DNA of 64,000 bases from Lichenicola sp964236105 (GCA_964236105.1 CAXSBC010000001.1:434001-498000); one strand, 5' to 3'; counted from the first letter of the stretch, positions 8,671 through 18,141 are shown. Numbers and translations: made by a program. Notes: a model not told the origin generated them from the letters alone.

Positions 8671-9909
8671 TCAGCGTCGGTTGATCTGCAGGATCCAGAG
8701 CTGCGCCAGATCCGCGGCCCCATCGGTGCCGCCGACGGTCCTGAGGGTCTGGATCGCGTCCGCCTTCATCCCGGCATCCATCTGCGCCAGTCCCAGATGC
8801 AGCCTGGCATCGTCCAGCGACACCAGGCGGCCCTTGGCGATGCCGTCCCGCATCAGCGCCAGCCCTGCCGCCGGCTGGCCGAGATCGACGGTGTTGTATC
8901 CGACCGTGATCAGCGCGTTGCCGTCGGGCGCTGCCCTGGCCGCTGCCTGATCCTGCGGCAGGCTCGCCTTCTTGGCAGCCGCCGTCTGGTCGATCAGCGC
9001 CTTCAGCCGGGCCTCGCGCGGGGCACCCGCATCCTTGCCCAGCGCGCCGCTGGCATAGCCCGCCGCCATCACCTTCTGGGCCTGGACCGGGAAGCCGATC
9101 TGCACCGCGGATTCCGCCATCTCCATGAAGTCCGAGGTGGAGGTCAGCAGCCCGACCGCCAGCCGGATGCGCGACACGTCGTACTGCAGCCGCTCGGGGA
9201 TGTTCGGATTGGTGCGAAGCCCGTGCACCAGGTTCGCCCAGTAGTCGGGCTTGGGATAGTCCTGCACCAGCTTGACCATGGTGGCGTTGAAGCCGTCCAG
9301 GTCGCGCGACTGCTGCTGCACGGCCGCCAGCAGCTGGAGCTGGTTCTCGGTCGGCTTCTGGCCGGCATGCTCCTCCATGGCGATCTGACGCTGCTGCGCC
9401 CGGGCCGCGTTGGGATAGTCCTTCTGCAGGTAGTAGGACTGGATCAGCAGCGTGTGCATCGAGGCGTCGTTGCCGCCCGCCTTGAAGTAGCGCTCCAGGG
9501 CGACGATCGCGCGGGGATAGTCGTGCGCGGTGTAGGTGAGGCCGGCTTCCGCCATCAGCAGCCTGACCTTCTCGGCACCCGCGGTGCGGGGGGAGGCGAT
9601 CAGCACGTCGTCGGCGCTGATCGAGCCGTTGACGTCGCCGGACGACTGCGCCACCGCAGCCCGCATCTGCGCCACCACGTACGCCTCGTTCGGGGTCTTG
9701 TTGCGCACGGCGTCGGCCGCGTTCACCGCCGCCATCGCCTGCGGGAACTGCCGCTTGCGAAGGGCCGTCTGCGCCTGCTGCAGCGGACGGCCGACCTCGG
9801 GCCGAAGCGCCTCCTGGGCCTGGGCGAACGCCGGCGCCAGACCCGGGGCGACGGTCGCTGCGAGAACCGAACCTGACAGCAGGGCGGCGTGGAGGAGGCG
9901 AGGCTTCAT
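8671..9909 (-). CDS. Exported TPR-like protein of the TonB operon, function unknown
   Basis: A 412-residue protein with a clear signal peptide (about 1-29, ending PAFAQ) and helical repeats resembling TPRs, for example YPRAIVALERYFKAGGN and YYLQKDYPNAARAQQ. It begins seven bases after exbD and is therefore part of the tonB-exbB-exbD-exbD unit. The TPR proteins of such operons are periplasmic and poorly studied. No enzymatic motif is visible. A role as a scaffold for the TonB complex or for its receptors is an inference from position only. Confidence 0.75.
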   Translation of the reverse strand: MKPRLLHAALLSGSVLAATVAPGLAPAFAQAQEALRPEVGRPLQQAQTALRKRQFPQAMAAVNAADAVRNKTPNEAYVVAQMRAAVAQSSGDVNGSISADDVLIASPRTAGAEKVRLLMAEAGLTYTAHDYPRAIVALERYFKAGGNDASMHTLLIQSYYLQKDYPNAARAQQRQIAMEEHAGQKPTENQLQLLAAVQQQSRDLDGFNATMVKLVQDYPKPDYWANLVHGLRTNPNIPERLQYDVSRIRLAVGLLTSTSDFMEMAESAVQIGFPVQAQKVMAAGYASGALGKDAGAPREARLKALIDQTAAAKKASLPQDQAAARAAPDGNALITVGYNTVDLGQPAAGLALMRDGIAKGRLVSLDDARLHLGLAQMDAGMKADAIQTLRTVGGTDGAADLAQLWILQINRR

Positions 9910-9916
9910 GTGCTTC

Positions 9917-10351
9917 TTATTGTCCCATGAACTGTTCGTTGCCGACGATGCCGAGCTTGGTCATGCCCAGGCGCTGCGCGTCGGCCAGCACGTGCGCCAC
10001 GTACTTGTAGTTGGCGAGCTTGTTCGGCCGCAGATGGATCTCAGGCTGGTCCGGCAGGGCGGCGGCGGTCGCGAAATGCGACAGCAGCGACGGCTCGTCG
10101 GCGATCGTCTCGCCGTTCCAGGAGATCGTGCCGTCGAAATCGACGTCGATCGTCACCACCGTGGGCGGCGTCAGCGGCGGCGGCGGGTTGCCCTGCGGCA
10201 GGTCGAGCTTCACCGCGTGCGTCTGAATCGGGATGGTGATGATCAGCATGATCAGCAGCACTAGCATCACGTCGATCAGCGGCGTGGTGTTGACGTCGAC
10301 CATCACCTCCGGGTCGCCGGAGGAGCTTTCGGATCCGACATTCATCGACAT
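9917..10351 (-). CDS. exbD: Biopolymer transport protein ExbD (second copy in the operon)
   Basis: A 144-residue ExbD/TolR protein. A short cytoplasmic N-terminus precedes one transmembrane helix (about 23-45). The conserved proton-channel aspartate is in the run NTTPLIDVMLVLLIM. A periplasmic domain of about 90 residues follows. With ExbB it converts proton flow into movement of TonB. The start MSMNVGS matches the other ExbD copy. A 125-base gap separates it from that copy, and it leads directly into the TPR gene. The Pro-rich linker GNPPPPLTPPT is absent from the other copy. Confidence 0.93.
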   Translation of the reverse strand: MSMNVGSESSSGDPEVMVDVNTTPLIDVMLVLLIMLIITIPIQTHAVKLDLPQGNPPPPLTPPTVVTIDVDFDGTISWNGETIADEPSLLSHFATAAALPDQPEIHLRPNKLANYKYVAHVLADAQRLGMTKLGIVGNEQFMGQ

Positions 10352-10476
10352 GGCGGTTCGGCTTCCTGGTTGGCCGGCCGGCTCCGGCATCCGGAAACGG
10401 GCGGCGTGGTCTGCGATGGCCGGACGGCCGGACCCGGATGCTCGCGCATCCGGCCGGTCCCGCCAGGCCGGGATCG

Positions 10477-10905
10477 TCAGCCGCCGTGCGGCGGCGGCTG
10501 GGTGATGAAGCCGACCTTGGAGATGCCGGCCTGCTGGCAGGCGAACACCACCTTGCCGACGCTCTCGTAGCGCGACATGGCGTCGCCGCGGATCTGCACC
10601 TCGGGCTGCGGCTTCTTCACCGCCGCCTGCTCGAGCCGGTGCAGCAGGTCCGGGGTGCCGGTCACCAGGGTCGAGTCCCAGAAGATCTGCCCGGCCTCGT
10701 TCACCGCGATGGTGACGTTGTCCGGCTTGGTCTGGGCCTCCTGGTTCGCGTCCTTCGGCAGGGTGACCTTCACCGTGTGCGTCACCACCGGGATGGTGAT
10801 CAGGAAGATGATCAGCAGCACCAGCATCACGTCGACGAGCGGCGTGGTGTTGATGGCCGAGACGACTTCGTCCTCGTCGCCCGAGGACCCGACATTCATC
10901 GACAT
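10477..10905 (-). CDS. exbD: Biopolymer transport protein ExbD (first copy in the operon)
   Basis: A 142-residue ExbD/TolR-family protein beginning MSMNVGSSGDEDEV. The helix (about 18-40) has the conserved aspartate in NTTPLVDVMLVLLII. The periplasmic domain is distinct from the second copy (QAAVKKPQPEVQIRGD), so the pair diverged long ago or acquired different roles. The ATG follows the exbB stop by three bases. ExbD-ExbD tandems occur in several alpha- and gammaproteobacterial TonB operons. Confidence 0.94.
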   Translation of the reverse strand: MSMNVGSSGDEDEVVSAINTTPLVDVMLVLLIIFLITIPVVTHTVKVTLPKDANQEAQTKPDNVTIAVNEAGQIFWDSTLVTGTPDLLHRLEQAAVKKPQPEVQIRGDAMSRYESVGKVVFACQQAGISKVGFITQPPPHGG

Positions 10906-10908
10906 GGA

Positions 10909-11997
10909 TCAGGCGACCCGGGTCACGCCGGCGGTCGTCGTCATCGGGACGGCGGACGGGGCTGCCAGCGACTGGTTGCCGACGCGCACGCCGCCCAGCA
11001 GGATCGAGTGCAGGTCGGACGAGAAGTTGCGCACCCGCTCGGTCGCACCCTTGTTGCGGCGGACCAGCCAGTTATAGCCGAGCACGGCAGGCACCGCGGT
11101 GGCCAGACCGATGGCGGTCATGATCAGCGCCTCGCCGACGGGGCCGGCGACCTTGTCGATCGAGGCCTGGCCGGCGATGCCGATCGCGGTCAGCGCGTGA
11201 TAGATGCCCCAGACGGTGCCGAACAGACCGACGAACGGCGCGGTCGAGCCGACGGTGGCGAGGAAGGCGAGGCCACCCTGCAGGCGCGAGGTGATGGTCT
11301 CGACCGCGCGCTGGATCGACATGGTGACCCACTCGTTCAGGTCGATGCTCTCGGTGAGCGTGCCTTCATGGTGCTCGGTGGCGGCGATGCCGGTATCGGC
11401 GATGTAGCGGAACGGCGAGGTGGTCTTCAGCGAGCGTGCGCCCTCGGCGATGGTCGGCTTGGTCCAGAACTCCTTGGTCGCGGCTCGGTTGGCGGCGAAC
11501 AGGCGGGCCTGCTCGAAATACTTGGTGATCATGATGTACCAGGTGCCCAGCGACATGATCACCAGGATGATCAGCACGCTGCGCGAGATGAAGTCGCCGC
11601 CGAGCCAGAGCGCGTTCAGGCCGTACGGGTTGGCGACGCTCTCGGTCGGCGTGGTGGCCCCCGGAACCGGCGCATTGGCCGAGGCGCCGCTGGCGGTGGC
11701 GCCCTCGGGTGCCGGCGAGCCGGGTGCGCCCGGAGCGGTCGGCGACACCGCGGGTGCGGTTCCCGGGGCGGTGGCGTCAGGCGCGCCGGGGGCCGTAGGC
11801 GCCGTCGCCGAGGCGGCGGGAGCCGATGGGTCCGCCACCCCGTTCGGGCCGACCGAAGCGGCCGGCGCCGGGGCTGCGGCCGGTGCCGTGGCGGGGGCCG
11901 TGGCCGGAGCGGTCTGCGAGAAGGCCGGAGCCGCCATGCCGAGAGCCATCGCCAGGGCTGGGGCTGCGAGAACGGGAAGGCGATGCAGTCTGGTCAT
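10909..11997 (-). CDS. exbB: Biopolymer transport protein ExbB with long Ala/Pro-rich periplasmic extension
   Basis: A 362-residue ExbB/TolQ/MotA-family proton-channel protein. It starts with a signal-like segment (about 1-28) and a roughly 90-residue Ala/Pro/Thr/Gly low-complexity stretch. Three transmembrane helices follow; the channel helices are in FLATVGSTAPFVGLFGTVWG and ALIMTAIGLATAVPAVLGYN. With ExbD it powers TonB. Typical ExbB proteins are about 240 residues, so the extension is the odd part, though N-terminally extended ExbB proteins are known in alphaproteobacteria. A GTG at 12000 directly precedes the ATG chosen here; the spacing from AGAGGA favours the ATG. Confidence 0.93.
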   Translation of the reverse strand: MTRLHRLPVLAAPALAMALGMAAPAFSQTAPATAPATAPAAAPAPAASVGPNGVADPSAPAASATAPTAPGAPDATAPGTAPAVSPTAPGAPGSPAPEGATASGASANAPVPGATTPTESVANPYGLNALWLGGDFISRSVLIILVIMSLGTWYIMITKYFEQARLFAANRAATKEFWTKPTIAEGARSLKTTSPFRYIADTGIAATEHHEGTLTESIDLNEWVTMSIQRAVETITSRLQGGLAFLATVGSTAPFVGLFGTVWGIYHALTAIGIAGQASIDKVAGPVGEALIMTAIGLATAVPAVLGYNWLVRRNKGATERVRNFSSDLHSILLGGVRVGNQSLAAPSAVPMTTTAGVTRVA

Positions 11998-12079
11998 CAC
12001 AAGTTCCTCTGGTGGCGGCCGGGAGCCGGGGTGGGCCCCGTGCCGGCACGAGTTCGACGAAGGACGCGGCCGGCTCGGA

Positions 12080-12739
12080 CTACTGGTCCGAATCGGCCAG
12101 GGTGAAGCTGATGTTCCACACGTGATGCGGCTGCGCTACCGCGACGCCGGCATGGACGGCCGGCGAGAAGCGGGCCCTGCGGACGTAGTCGAGCGCGCTG
12201 CGGGCGAAGGACTGCCCGCCGCTGACATTGACCACCTGGCAGCCGCTGGTCGATCCGTCAGCGCCGATGTCGCACGACATCGTCACGCTGCCCGAGCGTC
12301 CGGCCTCTTCCATGTCAGGCGGGAACTCCGGCTTGACGTTGTTCAGCGGCCGCACGCCGGCCGAGCGGTCGGGAATGCTCGGGCCCGGCGGCGCCGGCTT
12401 GGTGCCGGTGAACGGCGCCGGGTTCGCGACCGGCGGCGGGGTGCGGGTCACGGTGCGGATCGCGTGCGGCGGCGGCGGCTGCTGGATCTGGATCAGCGGC
12501 GGCGGGATGTAGGGCGGCGGCGGCGAGGTCAGCACCGGCGGCGGCGGCGGCGGCGGGGGTGGCGGCGGGGGCGGCACCTCCTTGACGATCTTGGTGGTGA
12601 TCGGCGGCTTGATCACGTCGATGACCGCCCGGCCGAGGCCGTTCAGCAGCGCGTAGATCAGCACCACATGCAGCAGCAGCACGACGGTGATGCCGATGAT
12701 GTGCCGCATCGGGTTTCGTTGCTGTTGCGCGTAGTCCAT
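12080..12739 (-). CDS. tonB: TonB energy transducer
   Basis: A 219-residue TonB. A single N-terminal transmembrane anchor lies at about 13-32. A Pro-rich periplasmic spacer follows (about 42-105, including an uninterrupted run of 13 prolines). The C-terminal TonB domain (about 120-219) contains VRPLNNVKPEFP and the SALDYVRRARFSPA region. It carries energy from ExbBD to outer-membrane receptors such as the one at 3.6-6.4 kb. The start is set by AAGGAG six bases before the ATG. It is the first gene of the tonB-exbB-exbD-exbD-TPR unit. Confidence 0.94.
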   Translation of the reverse strand: MDYAQQQRNPMRHIIGITVVLLLHVVLIYALLNGLGRAVIDVIKPPITTKIVKEVPPPPPPPPPPPPPVLTSPPPPYIPPPLIQIQQPPPPHAIRTVTRTPPPVANPAPFTGTKPAPPGPSIPDRSAGVRPLNNVKPEFPPDMEEAGRSGSVTMSCDIGADGSTSGCQVVNVSGGQSFARSALDYVRRARFSPAVHAGVAVAQPHHVWNISFTLADSDQ

Positions 12740-13182
12740 TCCCAGCTCCTTGTGTCCAGTCGGGGACAAGTCCACGCCACTGTACCGGCACGCGTCGATC
12801 CGGCACGCATGCCTGACGCGGTCGGTGGTCCATCCTCAAACGGTCCTAGGCTCGACAAGAGAGGGTTTCGTGGACTGTCATGTCAAGATCGTTGTCCAGC
12901 CATTCGCTTTTGGATGCTCGCACGGCAATTTCTGCCACAATGCTCATTTTTTGGGCGCTGACGAAGTTGTGCGATGCGGCACCGAGACTTGGCATCCAGG
13001 CCGGCTGTCGCCGACACGATCCCGTCGATCTGCCTACATCTTGAGCACGCGCGATCAGGACGCCGCAGCCCCCACTGGCTGGTCCCGGTCAGGAGATCGT
13101 CATGCTCGTACCGGACTTGCGCACGTTCGTCGCGGTCGCCCCGGCAGTCGGACCATGGGCGGCCGGGTCGCGCCGTCCGACG
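12740..13182. other. Gene-free gap of 443 bases upstream of tonB
   Basis: No family-like reading frame is found here, and the stretch around 12880-13000 is less GC-rich than its surroundings. It should contain the tonB promoter. The only good -35 hexamer is a minus-strand TTGACA at 12881-12886, but the matching -10 position reads CTCTCT, so no promoter is called. No hairpin with a T-run and no known riboswitch fold is apparent. Confidence 0.4.
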
Positions 13183-14314
13183 CTATTGCGCCGTCGCACT
13201 CGCCTCGCTGCGGGTGGCGCCCACCCGCGAGGCCAGCGATGCGGCCATGAACCCGTCCAGCCCGCCATCCAGCACCGCGTCAGGATTGCCGGTCTCGACC
13301 CCGGTGCGCAGATCCTTCACCAGCTGGTAGGGGGCCAGCACGTAGGAGCGGATCTGGTGCCCCCAGCCGATGTCGGTCTTGCCGGCCTCGGTGATCGCGG
13401 CGGCGGCCTCGCGCTTCTGCAGCTCGGCCTCGTAGAGCCGGGCCTTCAGCATCCCCATCGCGGTCGCGCGGTTGCGGTGCTGCGAGCGGTCGGTCTGGCA
13501 GGCGACGATGATGCCGCTCGGCACATGGGTGATGCGGATCGCGGACTCGGTCTTGTTGACGTGCTGGCCACCGGCGCCCGAGGCGCGGAAGGTGTCGACC
13601 TTCAGGTCGGCGTCGTTGATCTCGATCTCGATGCTGTCATCGACCACCGGATACACCCAGACGCTGGCGAACGAGGTCTGCCGGCGGGCGGCGGAATCGA
13701 ACGGGCTGATCCGCACCAGCCGGTGCACGCCGGCCTCGGTCTTGAGCCAGCCATAGGCGTTCGGGCCCGATACCTGCAGCGTCGCCGACTTCAGCCCGGC
13801 CTGCTCGCCCTCGGAGCTTTCCATCAGCTGGATCTTGTAGCCGTGCTGCTCGGACCAGCGCGAGTACATGCGCAGCAGCATCTCCGCCCAGTCCTGCGCC
13901 TCGGTGCCGCCGGCGCCGGCATTCACCTCCAGGAAGGCGTCGTTGGCATCCGCCTCGCCGGACAGCAGGCTCTCGATCTCGCGCCGCTTGGCTTCCTCGG
14001 CCGACGCCTTCAGGCTGGCGACCGCGTCCGCGACCATCGCCTGGTCGCCTTCCGCCTCGGCCATCTCGGCGAGCCCGATCGCGTCGCGCACCTCGGTCTC
14101 GAGCCGCAGCACGCCCTCGATGCGGCCGGCCAGCGTGGTGCGCTCGCGCATCAGCGCCTGCGCCGCCGCCGCGTCGTTCCACAGCGAGGGGTCCTCGACG
14201 CGGTTGTTCAGCTCGGCGAGGCGTCCTTGTGCGACATCCCAGTCAAAGATGCCTCCTCAGCAGCGCCACCGACTGCTTGATCTGCTCGTTGAGGGCGTCG
14301 GTCTCGGCGGACAT
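13183..14314 (-). CDS. prfB: Peptide chain release factor 2, expressed by programmed +1 frameshift
   Basis: Release factor 2 reads UGA and UAA stops. The coding sequence is split: 23 codons from the ATG at 14314 end at an in-frame TGA (14243-14245). After a +1 shift the frame continues as DWDVAQGRLAELNN to the stop at 13183, giving 376 residues. The SPF stop-codon motif is at about 203-205 and the peptide-releasing GGQ at about 248-250. Low RF2 allows slipping at CTT-TGA and raises RF2, an autoregulatory loop. An annotation starting at the internal ATG at 14151 would lose the first 54 residues. It follows the penicillin-binding protein gene by 29 bases. Confidence 0.96.
14243..14256 (-). promoter_or_regulatory. 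prfB programmed +1 frameshift signal
   Basis: On the coding strand the site reads AGGAGGCATCTTTGAC across codons 20-25 of prfB. A Shine-Dalgarno-like AGGAGG lies three bases before the slippery CTT, followed by the in-frame TGA and then C. This is the canonical RF2 frameshift arrangement. Skipping one base joins codon 23 to GAC (Asp) in the long frame. Confidence 0.95.
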
Positions 14315-14343
14315 CTCTCACACCTGCGAAGGGACGGGGCGGC

Positions 14344-17106
14344 TCAATACAGCCCGCCCATGCCGATGTCACCCCCGGTGACCGGCTTGGGCGGCGGCGG
14401 CCCGGCGGGGGGCACGCCGGGACCGGCGCCCGGCTGCGCCGGGTTGGCGGGCGAGGCGACGCCGGGGCCGGCGGCATCCACCGAGGTCGTGGAGGCGACC
14501 GGAACCGGGGCCGCGCCGCTGCCCATGTCGCTCTCGTCGTCAGGAATGTTCTCGGCACCGGTATCGGCGGCGCTGAGCTCCTCGTTGACCGGGCGGCTCG
14601 CATACAGGTTGTGGCTGACGCCCGGCTCCTGGCCCGGCTTGAAGGCGTCGATCGCGTCGCCGTAGCGCACCACCGCCACCCCGTCGGGCACCCGGAACTC
14701 GACCTTCGGCCGGTCGGCCAGGGCCGCCTTCATGAAGTGGTTCCAGATCGGGCCGGCGACGGTGTCGCCATCCTGCTTCTGGCCCAGGCTCTGCGGATTG
14801 TCGAAGCCGACCCACACCACCGTGAGCAGGTTGGGCGCGAAGCCCGCGAACCAGGCGTCGCGGAAGTCCTGGCTGGTGCCGGTCTTGCCGGCGATCGGGT
14901 TCTCGATGCCGGCCCCCGCCTGCTTGCCGGTGCCGCCGGGCTTGAGCACCGCCTGCATCATCTGCACCACCTGGAACGCCGAGGCGGGGTCGGCGATCTG
15001 CTTGCGGGTGTCGACCAGCACCGGCGGCTGCGCCGGATCGCCGCCCGGCTGCACGCCAAGCCCCGCCGGCCGCCAGATCACCCGGCCGTCGCGATCCTCG
15101 ACGTCGTCGACCAGGCTCGGCAGCACCTCCTTGCCGCCCGAGGCGATCGAGGCATAGGCGCCCGCCTCGCGCAGCACGGTGGTCTCGACCGCACCCAGGG
15201 CGGCCGGCAGCACCTTGGGCATGGCGTCGACCTCGTGCAGGTCGATCGCCAGCTTGGCCACGTTGCTCATGCCGATATGCGCCGCCAGCCGGATGGTCAC
15301 CAGGTTGAGCGACTTGCGCAGCGCGTCGTGCAGCGTGGTCGGGCCGCCGAAGGTCAGCTCGTAGTTGTTCGGGTGCCAGCTGCCGTTCGAATACGGCTCG
15401 TCCTGGAACTTCTGGCTGGGCGAGATGCCCTGCATCATGCCGGCCAGATAGACGATCGGCTTGAACGACGAGCCGGGCTGGCGCAGCGCCTGGGTGGCGC
15501 GGTTGAACTGGCTGCTCTCGAAGCTCCAGCCGCCGACCAGCGCCAGCACCCGTCCGGTGGTCGGGTCCATGCTGACCAGCGCGCCCTCCACCTGCGGGAT
15601 CTGCCGCACCGACACGGCGCTGCCGGTCTCCTCGCGGTCTGGCGTCACCATCAGCACGTCGCCGGGCTTGATCGACTTGTAGGTCCGCATCCAGGCGAGG
15701 TCGTCGCCCTTCATGACGCCGGTGTGCGAGGTCCCGAGACCGCCCGCCTGGGTGTCGCTGTCGAGCCAGCCGATGGTGCCGAGCGCTGGCGACAGCACCA
15801 CCGCCAGCCGCCAGTCCGGCAGCATCCCGGCCGGCCGGGAGACCGTCGACAGCGCGGACTCCCAGCTCACCCCCGGTGCCGGCGCCGGATGTCCGCGGCG
15901 CGCATGCACCGGGCGCAGGTTGCCGATGCCGTCCAGATGCTCCACGGCGCCGCGCCAGCCGCCATGCGCGCGGTCGTACTTCATCAGGCCCTCGCGCAGG
16001 TCGTGCGTCGCCTCGTCCTGCAGCTTGGGATCGAGGCTGGTCTGCACCACCAGTCCGCCCTGCATGGTCTGGTTCTGCCCGTAGCGCTCGACCAGCTCGC
16101 GCCGGACCTCCTCGGAGAACCATTCCGAGCCCGGCACCGGGCCCGGCCGGGTGAAGGCGGTCGGCACCAGCGGCTCGGCCCTGGCCTCGCGCGCCTGCGC
16201 CACCGTGATGGCATGGGTCTCGGCCATGCGGTCCAGCACCCAGTCGCGCCGGTTCTTGGCGGCGTCCGGAAAGCGATACGGGTTGTAGTTGGTCGGCGAC
16301 TTCGGCAGCGCGCCCAGGAACGCCGCCTCGGCCGCGTCGAGCTGATCGAGCGGCTTGTTGAAATAGGTCTGCGCCGCCGCCGTGATGCCGTAGGCGCCGG
16401 CGCCGAGATAGATCTCGTTCAGGTAGATCTCGAGGATGCGGTCCTTGGACAGCGTCTGCTCGATGCGCATCGCCAGCACCGCCTCCTTGGCCTTGCGCTC
16501 GAAGGTGCGGGCGTTGGAGCCCAGCAGCATGATCCGCGCCACCTGCTGGGTGATGGTCGAGGCGCCGATCGGCCGGCGCTTGTGCAGGTTCTCGAGGTCG
16601 GTGACCGAGGCGCGCAGGATCGCCAGCGGGTCGACGCCGCCATGGGTGTAGAAGTTCTGGTCCTCGGCCGAGACGAAGGCCGCCCGCACGAGGTCGGGAA
16701 TGGCGCTGTAGGGCACGAACAGGCGCCGCTCGGCGGCGAGCTCGGCGATCACCCGGCCGTCGCCGGAATAGATCCGGCTCATCACCGGCGGCTGGTAGGT
16801 GCGCAGCACGCCGACCGTCGGCAGGTCCGCCGTCAGCATCTCGTACTTGCGCCAGACGACCAGCGATCCGGTCGCCCCCACCAGCAGCAGCGCCGCCAGC
16901 GATGCTCCTGCCAGCTTGCGCACCACCCGGAAGCGGGGCCGGCGCGGCCCGGGCCCGCCCGGTCCGAAGCCGCGACGCTGCGGCGCTCCCGGACGGGTGC
17001 CGCCGACGCTGCCCGCCGTCGCCATCCGGCCGCTGCCGGTCTCGGCGACGAGAGGTCGACCCGCCGTCAGGCGAGGGTCGGTCGAACGAGTGTCGGGGCC
17101 GGTCAT
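14344..17106 (-). CDS. mrcA: Penicillin-binding protein 1A-type bifunctional peptidoglycan synthase
   Basis: A 920-residue class A penicillin-binding protein that polymerises lipid II and cross-links stem peptides. It has an Arg-rich cytoplasmic tail, a transmembrane anchor (about 62-85) and a GT51 glycosyltransferase domain with catalytic E148 in SAEDQNFYTHGGVD. The transpeptidase domain carries S546xxK (GSSFKP), SLN at 599-601 and KTGT at 741-744. The C-terminus has a Pro/Ala/Gly-rich tail of about 60 residues after the catalytic domain. The start has AAGGA at good spacing. It lies just upstream of prfB on the same strand, a neighbour order common in alphaproteobacteria. Confidence 0.94.
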   Translation of the reverse strand: MTGPDTRSTDPRLTAGRPLVAETGSGRMATAGSVGGTRPGAPQRRGFGPGGPGPRRPRFRVVRKLAGASLAALLLVGATGSLVVWRKYEMLTADLPTVGVLRTYQPPVMSRIYSGDGRVIAELAAERRLFVPYSAIPDLVRAAFVSAEDQNFYTHGGVDPLAILRASVTDLENLHKRRPIGASTITQQVARIMLLGSNARTFERKAKEAVLAMRIEQTLSKDRILEIYLNEIYLGAGAYGITAAAQTYFNKPLDQLDAAEAAFLGALPKSPTNYNPYRFPDAAKNRRDWVLDRMAETHAITVAQAREARAEPLVPTAFTRPGPVPGSEWFSEEVRRELVERYGQNQTMQGGLVVQTSLDPKLQDEATHDLREGLMKYDRAHGGWRGAVEHLDGIGNLRPVHARRGHPAPAPGVSWESALSTVSRPAGMLPDWRLAVVLSPALGTIGWLDSDTQAGGLGTSHTGVMKGDDLAWMRTYKSIKPGDVLMVTPDREETGSAVSVRQIPQVEGALVSMDPTTGRVLALVGGWSFESSQFNRATQALRQPGSSFKPIVYLAGMMQGISPSQKFQDEPYSNGSWHPNNYELTFGGPTTLHDALRKSLNLVTIRLAAHIGMSNVAKLAIDLHEVDAMPKVLPAALGAVETTVLREAGAYASIASGGKEVLPSLVDDVEDRDGRVIWRPAGLGVQPGGDPAQPPVLVDTRKQIADPASAFQVVQMMQAVLKPGGTGKQAGAGIENPIAGKTGTSQDFRDAWFAGFAPNLLTVVWVGFDNPQSLGQKQDGDTVAGPIWNHFMKAALADRPKVEFRVPDGVAVVRYGDAIDAFKPGQEPGVSHNLYASRPVNEELSAADTGAENIPDDESDMGSGAAPVPVASTTSVDAAGPGVASPANPAQPGAGPGVPPAGPPPPKPVTGGDIGMGGLY

Positions 17107-17159
17107 GCCGGTTCCTTACCACCGGCGCGTGCAGCCGTCGCCCCTTGGCTGATGCGCCG

Positions 17160-18059
17160 CTACCGGCCGGCCGCGTCCTGCTGCGCTGCCTCCCAGGCCG
17201 CGCGTCCCTGCCGGTCGAGGGCCGCCGCCTCGTCGTCGTCGAGGCGCAGCGACGCCGCCGCCACGTTCTCCTCCAGGTGCGACGGGCTGCCGGTGCCGGG
17301 AATCGGCAGCATGACCGGCGACCGGCGCAGCATCCAGGCCAGGGCCACCTGCCCCGGCCCGACCTTGCGGCGGCCGGCGATCTCGGTCAGCGCCGACTCC
17401 TCCCGGGCCAGGCTGCCTCCGGCAAGCGGCGCCCACGGGATGAAGCCGATGCCCGCCTGCTCGCAGTAGGCCAGCACCTGCTCGCTCTTGCGGTCGATCA
17501 GGTTGAAGCGGTTCTGCACGCTGACCACCGGGAAATGCTTCTGCGCTGCGACGATCGTCGGCACCTCGACCTCGCTCAGGCCGACATGCCGGATCAGCCC
17601 TTCCGCCCGCATGGCGGCGATCACCCCGAACTGCTCGTCCTCGGGCACCAGCGGATCGACGCGGTGCAGCTGCCACAGGTCGATCCGTTCGAGCCCGAGA
17701 CGGCGCAGGCTCATCAGCACGCACTGCCGCAGATACTCCGGACGGCCGACAGACTTCCAGACGTTGGGTCCGTGCCGCGTCAGTCCGCCCTTGGTGGCGA
17801 TCGCCAGCCCCTTGTAGGGCCGCAGCACCTCGGCGATCAGGTCCTCGCTGACGAACGGGCCGTAGCTGTCGGCGGTGTCGATGAAGTTCGTGCCGAGCTC
17901 GACCGCCCGCCTGAGGGTCGCGCTGGCCGCGTCCAGGTCCGCCGGCGGTCCCCAGATCCCGGCGCCGGTGATGCGCATGGCGCCAAAGCCCAGCCGGACG
18001 ATCGCGAGGTCGCCGCCGAGGCTGAAGCTGCCGGACCGGCCGGCATCGAGTTCCGTCAT
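17160..18059 (-). CDS. Aldo/keto reductase
   Basis: A 299-residue TIM-barrel oxidoreductase using NADPH. The catalytic tetrad of the AKR family is visible: D61 and Y66 in DTADSYGP, K90 in IATKGG and H132 in QLHRVD. The cofactor end has PGTGSPSHLEEN near 260. The natural substrate cannot be read, since these reductases act on many aldehydes and ketones. The ATG at 18059 has AGGA nine bases upstream. It sits downstream of the Gly-rich lipoprotein gene on the same strand, with an 82-base gap. Confidence 0.9.
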   Translation of the reverse strand: MTELDAGRSGSFSLGGDLAIVRLGFGAMRITGAGIWGPPADLDAASATLRRAVELGTNFIDTADSYGPFVSEDLIAEVLRPYKGLAIATKGGLTRHGPNVWKSVGRPEYLRQCVLMSLRRLGLERIDLWQLHRVDPLVPEDEQFGVIAAMRAEGLIRHVGLSEVEVPTIVAAQKHFPVVSVQNRFNLIDRKSEQVLAYCEQAGIGFIPWAPLAGGSLAREESALTEIAGRRKVGPGQVALAWMLRRSPVMLPIPGTGSPSHLEENVAAASLRLDDDEAAALDRQGRAAWEAAQQDAAGR

Positions 18060-18141
18060 GTCGCTGTTGTCCTGATCAAAGGGTCGGCAGGATGCGGCAG
18101 ACCCTCGGCCGCCCGCCTGCGAACCGCGTCCGCCGCCGGCC

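Noticed and set aside
12512..12620. G-rich run in the tonB gene as a possible quadruplex-forming repeat
   Set aside because: It is the codon-level trace of the TonB polyproline spacer, expected for any TonB in GC-rich DNA.
12750..13250. Open frame of 166 codons upstream of tonB on the plus strand
   Set aside because: Its translation has no hydrophobic or family pattern, is Arg/Ser/Pro-rich as chance frames are in GC-rich DNA, and overlaps the real 3' end of prfB.
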